Shown here: positions 43,518 through 55,268 of the stretch, piece by piece
Layout of the letters: the number at the start of each line of letters is the position of its first letter
How positions within the stretch are numbered: position 1 is the first letter of the stretch
From: Favolaschia claudopus
Taxonomy: Eukaryota > Basidiomycota > Agaricomycetes > Agaricales > Mycenaceae
Assembly: GCA_037176885.1 (NCBI GenBank)
Contig: JAWWNJ010000052.1
Location: forward strand, 992,001 to 1,056,000
Direction: 5' to 3'
Length of the DNA stretch: 64,000 bases
Translations under genes and position numbers: made by a program
The notes under the pieces: generated by a model
Seen by the model: the letters and a program-made list of their open reading frames with translations, nothing else
What the model was told of the DNA's origin: nothing
Database searches by the model: none

Positions 43518-44585
43518 CTTACCGCTCGGAATAGCTGCTGTTGCTTTCGGAAATGGAGAGCCCTTCCCAAAATTGCAGCTCCATGGATGCGCTGCGGATT
43601 CTCTCAGGAAATCAAGCGAGCGTTCTCTTAAATATCGTTCTCAGAGCGTTTCAGGTTTCCCCGATCACCGCTGGGATAAAGATGAGGATTATAGCATCCG
43701 AGGCAAGGGGGTGAAAATCCGTGATTGATGTATGATGGCCATCCACGACTTGTCGGATTTGGGCTACATAGAATATTGGGAGGGGTTCAGTATCTAAATC
43801 ATGTTGTAAAATCTCGTTAGAGGCCACGAATAATAGAGTAAGCTTTTTTAGTATGGCCCATGCCAGTGCATGCAGTCGCAAACCCCGAAGCGAAACGTTT
43901 AGCATTTTCGCTTGATTGTGGGTGGACTGGGAAGCGGAAACGGGTGCAGTTTGTTATAGACTTATAGTTCATTCTCCTGGCTACCACTTACAATCAAGAA
44001 TCAAGTAAATCGACTATGTTTTCGTTGAGAACGAGGGCAATTTGTGGGGCGAGTCAAATATCGCCAAATAACGTGATAGCGAAACACTACAACACAATAA
44101 AATGAGCCAGTCTTGCGCAAATCGACCAGTTTGTTCAGTACTTTCGATGCAATCTGCCTCAATATGACTTTCTTTATTACTACTGTACAGTGGCCGCAGA
44201 AAATACTGCAAACACGTGGTTCTGAGGTATTCAGTGCGTCTTTTGACGCAAACAAAGTGCTAGACAAGGAATACGAGTGCAATAATTTTTTTCTGCGCAC
44301 CTTACCCCATTACCATATATAGTAATTCGAGTGTAATGAATTTTTTTAGGGATTTATTTTCAGGGCACTACTCCGTGCTACACCCCACCAAAAAACGGCC
44401 TTCATAGGTCGAAAGTACTCGCAAATACGACGTCAGTCATATGTTACTTGACATAGATTCATACAGTTTCCGCAATGGCTGCTTGAAGATGGTCATTTTG
44501 GTCATTTTTTGAATAAATTTGGCATTTTTAGGCCAAAATGGCCATCTTACGGCACTCCTTGCCGACAGAGAAATTCTGGATATTA
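43518..44585. other. region without confident gene
   Basis: Short open frames only. Between 42932 and 43160 there is likewise nothing recognisable. Confidence 0.3.
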
Positions 44586-44755
44586 GAGCACTTTGGCAAA
44601 CGGTGAAAAATGATTTTTTTCTTCAGTTCCCGCCAACCAAATTTTGGTTGTGGAGCCGCAAAACAGTGCGCAGCCCACTGTAGTTTTTCACTAAACTCGC
44701 TTAGTTTTTCGAACTGAAATTTGATTTTCACCGTTTGCCAAAAATTAAAATGCTC
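44586..44755. mobile_element. palindromic MITE N, 170 bp
   Basis: Inverted arms GAGCACTTTGGCAAACGGTG / CACCGTTTGCC...GCTC are flanked by TA (44584-44585, 44756-44757). Confidence 0.65.
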
Positions 44756-44908
44756 TATTGGACTGCCGTGTGCCGCCGTGAACCCGTGTCGGACTTCTTG
44801 AGCCGCACCTGGCGCTACCGCTCGCATCAGCTCACGGCGAGATCTGCCCGTTTCGTCCCCATGACTCCATGTACACAGCCTCGATTTTCCTGTATAAGTA
44901 CTTAGTTA

Positions 44909-45137
44909 CTGTAGCACTTTGTATGGGTGAAATTAATTTAAACGTAACGCGTAACGCCCGCCCTGTTTCGTTTCAACGGTAACGCATAACGGTCGGGTGG
45001 TTTCCCTGAGGACTGCGTGACATACAAAGATGTCGAATTATCATGTTTGTGGCTGTAAAATCTAGCTGAATCTGCTGCTATAACCCTCCTCCTCCTCACT
45101 GCACTCAATCACTCTCTACAATCTTCGTCAAGATAGA
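44909..45137. mobile_element. TIR element J (copy 2), right part missing
   Basis: It starts CTGTAGCACTTTGTATGGGT after TA and follows copy 1 (inverted) to CGTCAAGATAGAA, where homology stops. The left arm carries a short deletion relative to copy 1. Confidence 0.75.
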
Positions 45138-45294
45138 ACCGGTACGGTGCCACGGGCAAGGTGCTGGGAAGGTGTACCAGACGCTGGCCGACATAGTCTG
45201 TCAGGGGAACCCCTGTTCTGCGCAGCAAAGGGACTTGGGCATTTCTGCCCAAGTCCCATTACATCATTGTGGAGCTCCATCAAACTATGACATA

Positions 45295-45421
45295 CAGTGG
45301 CGGCGCCATCTGATGCCACCCCTAAAAATAGAACAGTCCATTTCTGGAACTATTGATGCAAATGGAGTTCATTGGGTCCCCATCATTTTTTGGGGGGTGG
45401 CATCAGATCCCGCCGCCACTG
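45295..45421. mobile_element. palindromic MITE L, 127 bp
   Basis: Ends CAGTGGCGGCGCCATCTGAT / complement are flanked by TA (45293-45294, 45422-45423). The right TA is also the left flank of element M. The inner words TTTCTGGAAC and TGATGCAAATG recur near 21280-21305. Confidence 0.75.
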
Positions 45422-45423
45422 TA

Positions 45424-45832
45424 CTATTGTGCCCAACGGGTATGAATTCTCCCAATGGGTCTGAATTTTCGATAATCCTGCTTCCCCTTTGACCCTTTGG
45501 CCTCCGGAATTTTCGGGATGAGTTTTTATGCTTCTTCTCTATGGCTTTGCAGAATTCTATTGGGATCCAGAGAGGACGAGGTGTTGAGAAAAGGGTACCG
45601 ATTCATCAAGGTAAATTGATGGGGTGATGATTGAGATCAAAGTACTCGCCAACCCGGTAATTGCTTTTGGACCACTTCCCTTTCGTCGTAGCTCAAGTGC
45701 TTTGGGGTTCTCGCAGAGAATTGGCGAAAGAATAGATCCCGAAAAAAACCGGGGCCAAACGATGGACGGGGGAGCAGAAAATATCGAAAATTCAGACCCA
45801 TTGGGAGAATTCATACCCGTTGGGCACAATAG
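45424..45832. mobile_element. TIR element M, 409 bp
   Basis: Inverted ends of about 50 bp start CTATTGTGCCCAACGGGTAT and are flanked by TA (45422-45423, 45833-45834). No gene inside. Confidence 0.8.
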
Positions 45833-45882
45833 TAGTTGGACAAGGATCTTGCGCACCCTCCAGTCCAACTACGTCATCAAGG

Positions 45883-46142
45883 TGGGACTTAGTATGTTAC
45901 ATATCTGCGGCATCTGCGCTTCCGATCATCCAACTTCCAACTGTCAATGCCCGCACTCTACTAGTCCATGCCAACCCCTCGCCAAATGTACTCTTCTACC
46001 AGTCAAATGTGGTCTGCGCGGCTGTGGCGGCCCTCACCGGGCGACTGACTTGTCATGCCCTATCCGCCAAGTCATTCTGCTCCGTATTTCTGCAGAACAT
46101 GCAGCCGCTGGTCCTCTCTTCAAGGTCCCTCCGGATCTTTGA
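45883..46142 (+). pseudogene. cysteine/histidine-rich fragment resembling LINE ORF1 zinc knuckles
   Basis: The frame reads ICGICASDHPTSNCQCP, then CTLLPVKCGLRGCGGPH and SCPIR, a spacing of Cys and His like the multiple CCHC knuckles of ORF1 in fungal non-LTR retrotransposons. No endonuclease or reverse transcriptase follows, since the next 380 bp hold only short frames and then MITE-D. Assignment is by motif style only. Confidence 0.35.
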
Positions 46143-46522
46143 AAATTCTTTCCCTTATTTCTCGCCATACGAAACCGAAACCCTGCTCTGAACCCATCAA
46201 CAGATTCATCTCAATATCTACCGTCTACTTCATCCACATTCAATGGGTAATTTCCCGGAGTTTGTCGCCCGCTTCACCTGCTCTGCATGTATTACGGTCT
46301 ACGATGGACATACGTTCAGAAATAGTTGGAAAGTAGTAAAGTAGCAAAGTATCGTGTACCATAGCCGCTTACAGCGGCTCGAGCACGTTAATGGATTTCA
46401 TCATCAACCGGGCCAGAGACTATTGCCGGTTGACCCGGCCTTGTGGGAACTAGTTAGTATATGTTTGCCACACTTAGCGTGGGAATCCTTAGCCTTTCTT
46501 CTCTTTCGCTAGGTGCGCTGTA
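46143..46522. other. spacer with dispersed repeat
   Basis: The block at 46361-46396 (ATAGCCGCTTACAGCGGCTC) matches 19523-19560 inverted. No gene seen. Confidence 0.35.
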
Positions 46523-47112
46523 AGATAGAGAGCGTGGGATCCCCGCACCCTTATGCCAGCATCACACTGTGACATTGTCACGCTCGACGTCGAGGGCTTA
46601 TAGCACGATGCTAAGGTCCAGATTGGGAATTTTGCCCAATACAAGTCTTAGATAGAGGTTCAATGAAGGGTTCCTATTGGGCAGAGTTGCCAAAATGTCC
46701 CTTGGTCTCTTGCTATATGACCCACAAAAAAATTCAGACCACTTTTTTTCTGGGTGTTTCTATGTGGTTTTCTCACCAAATGGGACACTTTTCAAAAATT
46801 TCGGAAAATTTGGCCAGCACAGCCACACGATAGTCATCTCGGCATGCTGCAGCTCGCTTAAAGGTGGGACCTGTCAAACCTTTGCGGCGCAATGAGTGAC
46901 AGAACCTCCTTTGTGGAAGGTGCTTTTCAAACCAAAAACCAAAATTTCAGAGCCGAAACAGCAAGAATGTCTTCTAAGTCTGTAGGTCAGCCCTTCCGCA
47001 GGCCGGAAAGAGCACGAATTTTTTGTGCAACTGGGGATTTGGCCGTGGGAACGATTAATAAGCATTATATAACATGCTTAAGTAAGCTGCGGGGATCCCA
47101 CGCTCTCTATCT
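46523..47112 (+). mobile_element. MITE-D (copy 3), 590 bp
   Basis: Ends AGATAGAGAGCGTGGGATCC / complement are flanked by TA (46521-46522, 47113-47114). Confidence 0.85.
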
Positions 47113-47114
47113 TA

Positions 47115-47738
47115 GCCGTGATGTTATGTCAATGGCCTCGCCAACGGTTTCCGGACCTCCGCGGTCCGAACACGAATGATTTCTTTCGTTCTCAATCTAT
47201 ACTGCACCAAACAACACCCGTAAACAACATGTATTGTACTAGGACTCGGCGGCGGTGTTTCCCGCACATTGATGCGCCGCTTTTCAAATCTATCTCCACA
47301 AACAAGCGCTTCTCTCGTCACCTCTCGTCACTCAAGCGGCGACAATCAGCATGGGCCTCTCACGCCTTGTCTTTCGGACATCTCGGCGTGTCCCACAAGA
47401 AATCGTGGCCTTGGATTTGGCAACCCCGCCATTCCAAGGGTGATGGCCAGAAATTTGATCAAGAACACAAAAAACGCGGATAAAATACGGATTCGGAGAG
47501 CCGTTTCGTGCGTGGGTGAGCTCGAGACCGTGATTGTGGGCGGTACACAAGAAGCCGGAGCAGCGACATCACACATGGGAGGGGATATTCTTATGATACA
47601 TAAATAATGATAATGCTCAGATGAGGCTCACACCTTTCCCCAGCCTCCCTGCCGCGTTGCTGCGCGGGCTCTGTGGATGTTCCCAATGACGAACAAATAT
47701 CTTGATTTTTAGGCGCTGCCACCTCTGGCGTACCATTA
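47115..47738. other. region without confident gene
   Basis: Overlapping frames on both strands at 47118-47607 include a minus-strand frame (47346-47576) with a hydrophobic run ILSAFFVFLIKFLAITLGMA that could be one membrane segment. No family is recognised. Confidence 0.25.
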
Positions 47739-47899
47739 GAGACTTTGCGGAAGCCACCGGTGGCTAATTGTGGCTCTTCGTGTGCAATAGTTTTTTGAGC
47801 CTCCCGCTCAAGTTAGCCACCCTAGCATCCCGTGAATAGGTAGAACAAATAGTGGCTAATTTGGCCTCGGATAGCCACCGATGGCTACCGCAAAGTCTC
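47739..47899. mobile_element. palindromic MITE AA, 161 bp
   Basis: Ends GAGACTTTGCGGAAGCCACC / complement with TA flanks (47737-47738, 47900-47901). Internal GTGGCTA words are repeated. Confidence 0.8.
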
Positions 47900-47901
47900 T
47901 A

Positions 47902-48659
47902 TTGTCAGGATATTTGGCAACTCAAGGGGATCCCATGTGTCACGTACCAACGTAGGGAGGTAGAATCTCCCTACCCTTGTACGGAGGTGGTGGGTCTTCC
48001 TCTTCTGATATATTGTACACTCGCTCGCCAAGTAGTACAAGGTTACCCTAGAAAGCACCCTGTCAGTGTGATGCGAGTCGGTTCGGCGGCCTCTTAGGAA
48101 TGGGAAGGAACAAGAATAGAGATAAAAGAGCCAGCGCTCTGGGCGCTGGCGGCAGTTAGTCGTGTCCGTGTCTCGTCAGCCGTTGTAACCCATCGACTAG
48201 GGGTCGTGTGATCCTGGACAGGAGCCCCCGCAGCACCGGGGCCATGGAACAGTTATACGCATGTTCAGGCAAGCATCGGGTCCTGGGTGGTTAGCCTTCG
48301 GCGATAGCGCTGCCGCTCGTTGAGATCCCTCTTAACCGTACATAGTAGTTCAGGTTAAGCAAGATTAGATTATGTAATATATACATGCGGAATATAAGGT
48401 AACAAGCGTTTAAGCAAGTAAATATTGTATAGACCCGTCACAGTGCCCCCCAAACGGTTGGTGCCTGCTATGAAGCAGAAATTGAGTATGCTCATCCCAG
48501 GATAGCATCACAATGGCCCCCCAAATTCTGCGTCCCTAGGGATGCAGAGATTCCATCAAGGGAGGAGGAAAGAAAAAAAAGTTGGCCAGCTTTATTGGAG
48601 AATGCGGCACTGATGCTCTGCATTATTGGCTGCCGCAATGGCATCTGTAACGAAGTCCA
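47902..48659. other. region with a possible solo LTR
   Basis: A segment from TGTAACCC (about 48186) to CGTCACA (48442) starts TG and ends CA and is followed by GTTGGTGCCTGC, which could be a primer site; there is no target duplication or coding sequence to confirm an LTR. Confidence 0.25.
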
Positions 48660-49080
48660 GATGCCTATCCCCAGCTGGCAGCCAGGGCGGACCAGCAGAG
48701 CTACAGTAGGATGATCTGTAGACTCCGGACTGCACCTGCAGTGCGCCCTGGTTAAGCTCCGGATCTGTGTTCCACAAAGATCCTTGGGACAGCCTCTATT
48801 GCTGTCGTCTGGCCTGCAGTATGAGCTAATGTGCATCCCAGGCGCTAGGCTCTGCTAATGCTGTGCTAGCTATGAGTCCCTGACTCAGGGTATGCACGCT
48901 GGGGGGACTAGCAGAGCTATGGAGGCATAGCCTCTAACCATAGACTCTGTACTGCACTCGCAGTATCACCCTAGTGGCGCTCCAGGCCTCCCTCAAGGCG
49001 GCAACCTGTAGCTATTCAGGCCAGCCTGTATTGCTCCCGTCTGGCCTGCAGGGTATGCTGAGTGTATCCCTGGCGCTATA
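48660..49080 (+). repeat. two diverged tandem units of about 200 bp
   Basis: The order AGCAGAGCTA, TAGACTC, GACTGCAC or TACTGCAC, TCTGGCCTGCAG, and GGCGCTA occurs first at about 48695-48850 and again at 48905-49078. Confidence 0.5.
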
Positions 49081-51355
49081 GAGCTAATTCCAGCAGCCTC
49101 CAAGGTATCTTTCCGCTTTCATTGTGCAAATGTGAGATTTGAATCTGGATCGGGACTGGATGAGTGTTTGCGCGTGGGGGGGATGTTGGGGATGGGGACG
49201 CGCCGGCGATTTGAGGAGGAGAAGGGGTGATTGAGCTGGAGGCAGCGATGGAGGAGGGAAGGACGCCTTGAGACTGTATGCGTTCAGGCGCAAAAAATGA
49301 GAATCCCCGAGGAGAATCGTTCCCCTTGAGGTGCCGCTGGTGAAGTGCTGGACCTGCCTGTCGTCGGACTCTCATATACACGCTGGTGCTGCGTTCGTCG
49401 CGTGAGCACACATTCCACCGGTACGTGGTCTCTTCGGCCTTGCTCCTCACTCGCTTACTGTTGTCGGTTGTTTACACAGTCAATCAAAGACAGTTTTTAG
49501 CTAGCATGTGTAATTACGCGCAAATCAATTCAAGTATCTGCGTTTCTTTCTATATCGCTTGCGCTGAGCTCCTCTTGGTCCGCGCCAGACGATATTTCGA
49601 ACGCCGGTTATCTCACTCACGCAAATAAACCATGGACTTGAATTTCTCCGTGAATGGATTTTATGTTGTGATGAACGAGAGGTGAGCCGAAAGTCTACCT
49701 ATTACATTTCGTGTGTGTGTGTGTGTGTTTTTGCTCCCTCGTGAAGTCACGTATGTAGTCCAATTCATCCAAATTCAGCGTAAATTTTAGATATAGCAAA
49801 GTGAGCGGACCATGTAAAATTCCAACTACGTGGATTTAAATTCACAGAAAAAACCCATGAATCGTGGAATTCACGCACGGATTAATTCACATTCACGGGC
49901 TTGGGCCCTAGTGGCACTGTGAATGTGCGAGGGCGGACTTACTTTTGGCAGAAATCGAGCTTGAATCAAGGCTTTCGTGGCTGGTGACAGCGTGCGAATG
50001 GTCTATGTTGGCGCTTGCCCAATCAGGCAAGAGCCAACAACGGGCTTAGCACATGAGCCAGGATATTTGTGCTAGATTTTCGACAACTTCGGGATCGCGG
50101 CAACTTCGAGTGGCTGCAACTTTCGAATCAACATGTTCAAGTTGCAACGTCTTCGGTGTGTACATGTTCGAGGATTGAACGACTTCGATGGTGGTTGATG
50201 CAGGTTGAACTTTTCGTGTCGCAGATTCTGTCTTGGTGAAAGACCAACTGGTTCCTGCCGACTACTGTTTGATGGTCGGAACCCGGCAGCCTGTAATCTC
50301 ACGAGTTGCATTTTGAGCCTTTGGTTTGAGCTCATTTTGTGTTGGGAAGTTTGATTCTCATAGAGAGCAGACCAACGCCTAATTATTCAGCCGCCATTTT
50401 ATGTAAAGGATCCAGATAGCTGACCAGTCTTGAACGAGATATCGTTGAAAAGTGTTCAAAGCAGTAAATATGCACCGAAATATGAGTTCCTTAAGCCCAA
50501 TATATGGATACCACTCGAGCTCTATCCTTTCTATCAATTCGGATGAAAAAGATCTCACAGATCTCCTAGTCTCCCGCAGTCAGACTCTATGAGATATATG
50601 ATAGTCGATATATCTTTTTATATAGAGTCTGATTTTGTTGGCACCTGTCAAATGGGACCTCGGATTTTGTGACAATTTTGATGGCACGTGCAGATAGTCC
50701 CACGCCCGGATATGGGTCGCGACGCGTAGCTTCTCTTTCTTCCGTCCACTGCAATCTCTATGCCCTTCAATGGCGCTCCAATTCATACTTGAGGATTCAG
50801 TTGCAGACAATCGGCACCTTTCCGACTACACTCAGCGGCTTGGATTGCCTGCTCGGCTCATTCTACCTTCTGCCTCCTCGACCTCGTATTCGCGACCGGT
50901 GGGGTCTTTCTCGGCGACGGAAAGCTACGGGTCAACTGCGTGGTATAGGCCACCTTCACCGCGGTGCGTTAGCTACACTCTCCTCTTATTTCATTTGCTA
51001 ATTTCATCATGTGGAGGCCATCGCTACGGACCGGCTCCAATACTACCTACAATTCGTTCTGGGAATCCTTCAGCGCCTCAAAGCCTCCAGCACAACCTCC
51101 CATATCATATAACTCCCACTACCTATCCTCCGAATTCTCTTCCCTTGCTTCACCCATACGCTATGCCGATAATATAGACGAGTCTCTCATGCAGCCGCCC
51201 CCGAGAGCAGATCCGTTGTTTTCGTCGCCACACACACAATAATGATTCATCTCCTTCCCTCAACCCATCTCCTTTGAACTCTCCCCAACTGAACCACTCC
51301 GAAACATCTCTGAACTCAACATCACCCGCTCAACCATTACCGAAGCGCAAAAAGA
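49081..51355. other. region without confident gene
   Basis: A minus-strand open frame at 49076-49450 ends in a Ser/Pro/Ile-rich tail and is unassigned. A GT microsatellite lies at 49711-49728. ATTCACG words cluster at 49830-49925 and CAACTTC/GTTGCAAC words at 50085-50210; the hairpin repeat Q recurs at 50578-50634. Frames at 50669-51242 are unassigned. Confidence 0.3.
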
Positions 51356-51665
51356 AACGCACCATCTCCAGTTGCAACGGTACGGTCGGACACACAACAA
51401 GTAAGCAAGGATTCTTCGGGAACGAAGCTGTCGGGCAGAGAGCTGGGTTGGCGACAACAGCAAGGACAACGAGCATGTAGAGTGAATAGTAGGCTGTTTT
51501 GCCGCTTCCGGTGCGTGTAATAGCGAATAGATGAATGCCGTCGAGCGACTTGCATAATCCTTCAAGCTGATAGTCGTGGGGAGTGTAGGGGACCGGAGTT
51601 GTTCTCAAGATCCGGCGAACGAGTTCATAGCCTTCCGGGGAGCTCCATTTGAAGTTATCTGACAT
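51356..51665 (-). pseudogene. N-terminal fragment of a RecQ-like DEAD/DEAH helicase
   Basis: The ATG at 51665 begins MSDNFKWSSPEGYELVRRIL. The segment TPHDYQLEGLCKSLDG is a Q-motif-like region, AITRTGSGKTAYY is Walker A (motif I), and LLVVCPTVPLQLEM corresponds to motif Ia. Homology stops there, before the DEAD/DEVH box, and the frame ends within 15 codons. Such RecQ-like helicase genes are multi-copy in Agaricomycetes. It has no neighbours that would suggest a functional unit; probably a transduplicated or truncated copy. Confidence 0.6.
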
Positions 51666-52969
51666 GGGGACCGCGAAACGAGGAAGAGATGAGCGGAAAC
51701 GCGAAAGACGCGTCAAGGGCGATTCCCCATTCGGACGTGGGAACTATTGCACGTGCCATCAAGCTGTGACTTTTCGTGACAAATCCGAGGTCCTTGACAG
51801 GTGCCAACAAATACAGACTACAGATCTCCTACCGCCAAAGCAACTGGAAGTGATCCGGCCGCTGCCGATGTTCTTCCGCTCTGGCATGGGACGGCACGAT
51901 GCAACGGATCACTGATGAGCTATTGCCGTCCCGATACGGAGAGATCCCGAGAGTGCGGCAGATTAGATTTCACATAAACTTGCCGCCAACTAATTTAAAG
52001 GTGTGTGTTGGACTTCTGAAAGTTGCACAGATGTAAAGTTGTACATCCAAAGTGTTGCTGTGACAAAAATTCAACTTGGACCTAAGCCCAAGTTGTCACC
52101 AGGTGAAGTTGCTCATATTTTCGCCGAAATTGAAACCTAACATGAAATAACTTATTGCACACTATGTCGCCCATACGTCTGGGTTACCGAGACAGCATTC
52201 AACTATGTCCCAGGTGTTCATTGGGGGAGCTTGCTCCCCCTTTTATCCAGGCTGACAGCAAATGGGAATGGGGCTGTGCTGAGCAAGTGATGGAGCAGGT
52301 GATGGCTGCTGTCAATCGCACGGCGCAGTGATAAGACCATCTTCCGAGGCATACGGCCCTTCTCCCCACCATGATGGCAGCGTAGTTTCTAGTGATGCGG
52401 CCGTCCCTTCACCATCCCGCATCATCTGCAGCTCCGATTCTTGGACCTTGGCTATTCCTTGAGGCCCGGCTAACCCCTGCTGATACAGAATTTGATTGTG
52501 CCACATACCCGCGAAGAAAATGGGATTTCCGTTCGAGCTATCGAGGATGGCTCACAACATTAGATTATGGAAGAGAAAAACTTGAATGGCAACCCCGGCA
52601 CTCAGCCTCTTCCCCGGGAAATGAGGTTATTGGAGCTGGCCAATGACAGAAGCAAGGCAGAAGTATATTGGGTTTTCAAGATGCCAGTTTCCTTTTGTTC
52701 TCGACGAACTGTCTGGCAAAAGATATGGATTAAATTTGTGTACATGTATCTGAGTATGTCACTCCACTACGGAACTTCTCCACCCCTTCCGGTCAGTATA
52801 CTGTATTTCCACTCAACCCAAACCCTGTGAATTCACACAAGCTCCCCCTCCCTGTAGGCCGGGAACCGGCATACACGACCTACGTTTCGTCAAGTTGAGT
52901 GAACTCCGATTGAGCTGCCGGAACCCAGTGTTTGGCATTGGGGCCGTTGACAGCTTGTCGCAAAGCCAT
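51666..52969. other. region without confident gene
   Basis: AAGTTG/CAACTT words cluster at 52010-52110, similar to the CAACTTC cluster near 50100, and could be subterminal repeats of one element enclosing the helicase fragment. No gene is supported at 52130-52969. Confidence 0.3.
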
Positions 52970-53403
52970 CAATGCATAGCGTCCGTGGACCCACAAGCGC
53001 TATGCATTATGAGCAATATGCATTCCTACATACTGTCGCACAGTGTGACATATGTGACATTGTCACGAATTTACTATATACGGAAGTGCGGCAGATGCCG
53101 GATTGTCCACCAGTTGTCGTAAAAGCGGTCAAAATCATGTAACAAGTTACAAACTGGTGTTTTTGACGTGAATAGTACCCATATGCGTTAGAAGAGTGAC
53201 ACAAACGGCCAAATTGCCACCAAATTGTATCAATTTTGCGATCTCATAATGCATAATGCACTAATAACTTGCCCCAAACCTTATGCATTAGGCAATATGA
53301 GAAAATGCATAAAACACCAGCCCACCAGGTTGGTGGACCCCAAAACACTATGCAGAATGAGGTTTATGCATTGTGAGCATATGCATTATGAGATGTTCAA
53401 CTG
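52970..53403 (+). mobile_element. MITE-A2 (copy 3), left terminus missing
   Basis: The copy aligns with 35636-36074 from AATGCATAGCGTCCGTGGAC onward and ends CATTATGAGATGTTCAACTG followed by TA. The first about 20 bp are lost. Confidence 0.85.
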
Positions 53404-53405
53404 TA

Positions 53406-54348
53406 TGTTTTTTCCTTTCCGTTCGAACTATCTATCGCTACACTCCCCACAGTCTACCGCACAGTCTATCTATCCGTTCTGTTTTGCCAGCTCGCTCCTC
53501 CACAGCACTGACAACTACATATGTACAAAGGATTATGTACCAGCATTTGCGCGCCGAATGCATAAATTGGGGGTTTCTCGTGAAAATACCACCTCGGGGT
53601 CAAAGGTGTGGTGAATGCTTTCGGAACCTTTCTGAGCATCAGAATGCTGCGTTCGACTTTAATCTAAACTTTTCTGGGCACACTATGTAATTGAACAGTG
53701 AAAATCCTGAGCTTTCTTTCGGAATCAGACAAGCTCCCCGGAACCGGCATTACAGAAATCATCTTTTTGATTTCGCCGCAACTGTATTCTCTCCATTATA
53801 ACGAGTCCAACAGAGGTCTTGCTGCGAGGGACACTCTGGATGGGTCCGACAGATAGCCCAAGCGAACCCCTCAATACCAGCTTTCTCTAGAATTCATGGT
53901 TCAACTTCCCGCCCAACAATCATTTTGAGGGCCAGCAACCACTTCTCAACGCCCCACTGTCAAGTCCACCTTATATCTCGTCACCTTGCTTTGATGTCTT
54001 ACGACTCGATTTTCTTAAAGATCACTCTACACACCAACCATCACTTGTGGAAGCTTTCTCTCACCCGTAGCCACAACTGACTTATATCTCTTTCCTCAAT
54101 TCTCTGAACTCGCTCCACATCTCTGGTTAACTAGCTAGGGCGGAAAACTATTGACATCACATTGCCCTTGGTCCAGGATCCCGCTGCAACTGAGCGTTGC
54201 CGCTTAAGGCCCAACAGTCCCATATTATTGTCCGTGACAAAGGAATGCTCAACTTACTTGGATCGACCTTCGAATTCTCAATCCATACCCGTCGACGGGT
54301 CACCCAGGTGTACTTGAAAGCATGCCGTCACAATTTCGCTTTCTATGC
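53406..54348. other. region without confident gene
   Basis: Only short frames; nothing recognisable. Confidence 0.3.
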
Positions 54349-54851
54349 ATCTCATAATGCATATGCCTACAATGCATAGACCTCATTCTGCATAGTGTTT
54401 TGGGGTCCACCAACTTGGTAGGCTGGTGTTTTATGCATTTTCTCGTATTATTGCCTAATGCATAAGGTTTGGGGCAAGTTTTTAGTGCATTATGCATTAT
54501 GAGATCGCAAAATTGATACAATTTGGTGGCAATTTGGCCATTTGTGTCACTCTTCTAAGCATACTGTAAATACTTGTACCGAGGCAACCGTCACGGTCAC
54601 GGTGGGGTCCGTTGCGTTGCCCACACCGCGGCGGGTCACGGTCACGGGCGGTCGAAAATATTCATTTTTCGCCCTATTTTGGCGCCATTTTTGCTGAAAA
54701 TCCTCGGAATTGTCGTTTCCAACTATTTTCGTCGCAGTTAGACTGCTCAAAGTCTGAATTTGCCCGAGATCATGGTCAATTTTCTTCTCGGTTGCCCAAA
54801 ATCCAACCGTCACGCTCACTGCCGCTCTGGTTGCGTTGCCGAAGGCGGATC

Positions 54852-55158
54852 TGTTGTAGGAGACCCGCCGGTACCCTCCGGTGATGCGCTCATGGATACC
54901 CGACACCGCCCGTTTATTTCCTTTTTAGTACACATGTATATTACGGTTACCACCCTGTACTGCACCTCAGTCGTCTACACCCATCGTGTCCCGACTGAGG
55001 TGAGCTCTTACTTACATTCCTAGTTTATACACGACTTACTTACTACCGTACTTTAGTACTCACATCTTGTTCTTACTTTAGGTATAGTACCGACTAATAT
55101 ATAGTCGTCTACACCCATCGTGTCCCGACTGAGTACTCACATCTTGTTCTTACTTTAG
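54852..55158 (+). mobile_element. LTR/leader of Copia element 2
   Basis: The presumed LTR start TGTTGTAGG is at 54852, immediately after truncated MITE-B. A segment AGTCGTCTACACCCATCGTG...CGACTGAG occurs at 54969-54999 and again at 55103-55133, each linked to TACTCACATCTTGTTCTTAC; the first unit contains 57 extra nt. The arrangement equals that of Copia element 1 although the sequences differ. No 3' LTR is present. Confidence 0.55.
55000..55056 (+). other. intron-like 57-nt insert in the Copia 2 leader
   Basis: It begins GTGAGCTC and ends ACTTTAG, with TTACTAC as a possible branch site, and is absent from the otherwise identical second unit. Confidence 0.55.
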
Positions 55159-55168
55159 GTTATGGGCC
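55159..55168 (+). other. primer-binding site of Copia element 2
   Basis: GTTATGGGCC (preceded by G, followed by C) matches the complement of the initiator tRNA-Met anticodon region; same site as in element 1. Confidence 0.65.
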
Positions 55169-55268
55169 CTGAGCCTTCTAACTAACTCAGTCAACAAGAA
55201 CAGCACGATAAATATCCAAACGGCTCACTTACTATTAACACATCTTACGATCATACCTGCTCGCATCG

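Noticed and set aside
48186..48442. solo LTR (TG...CA, 257 bp)
   Set aside because: No target duplication, no second copy and no adjacent coding sequence; kept only as a remark.
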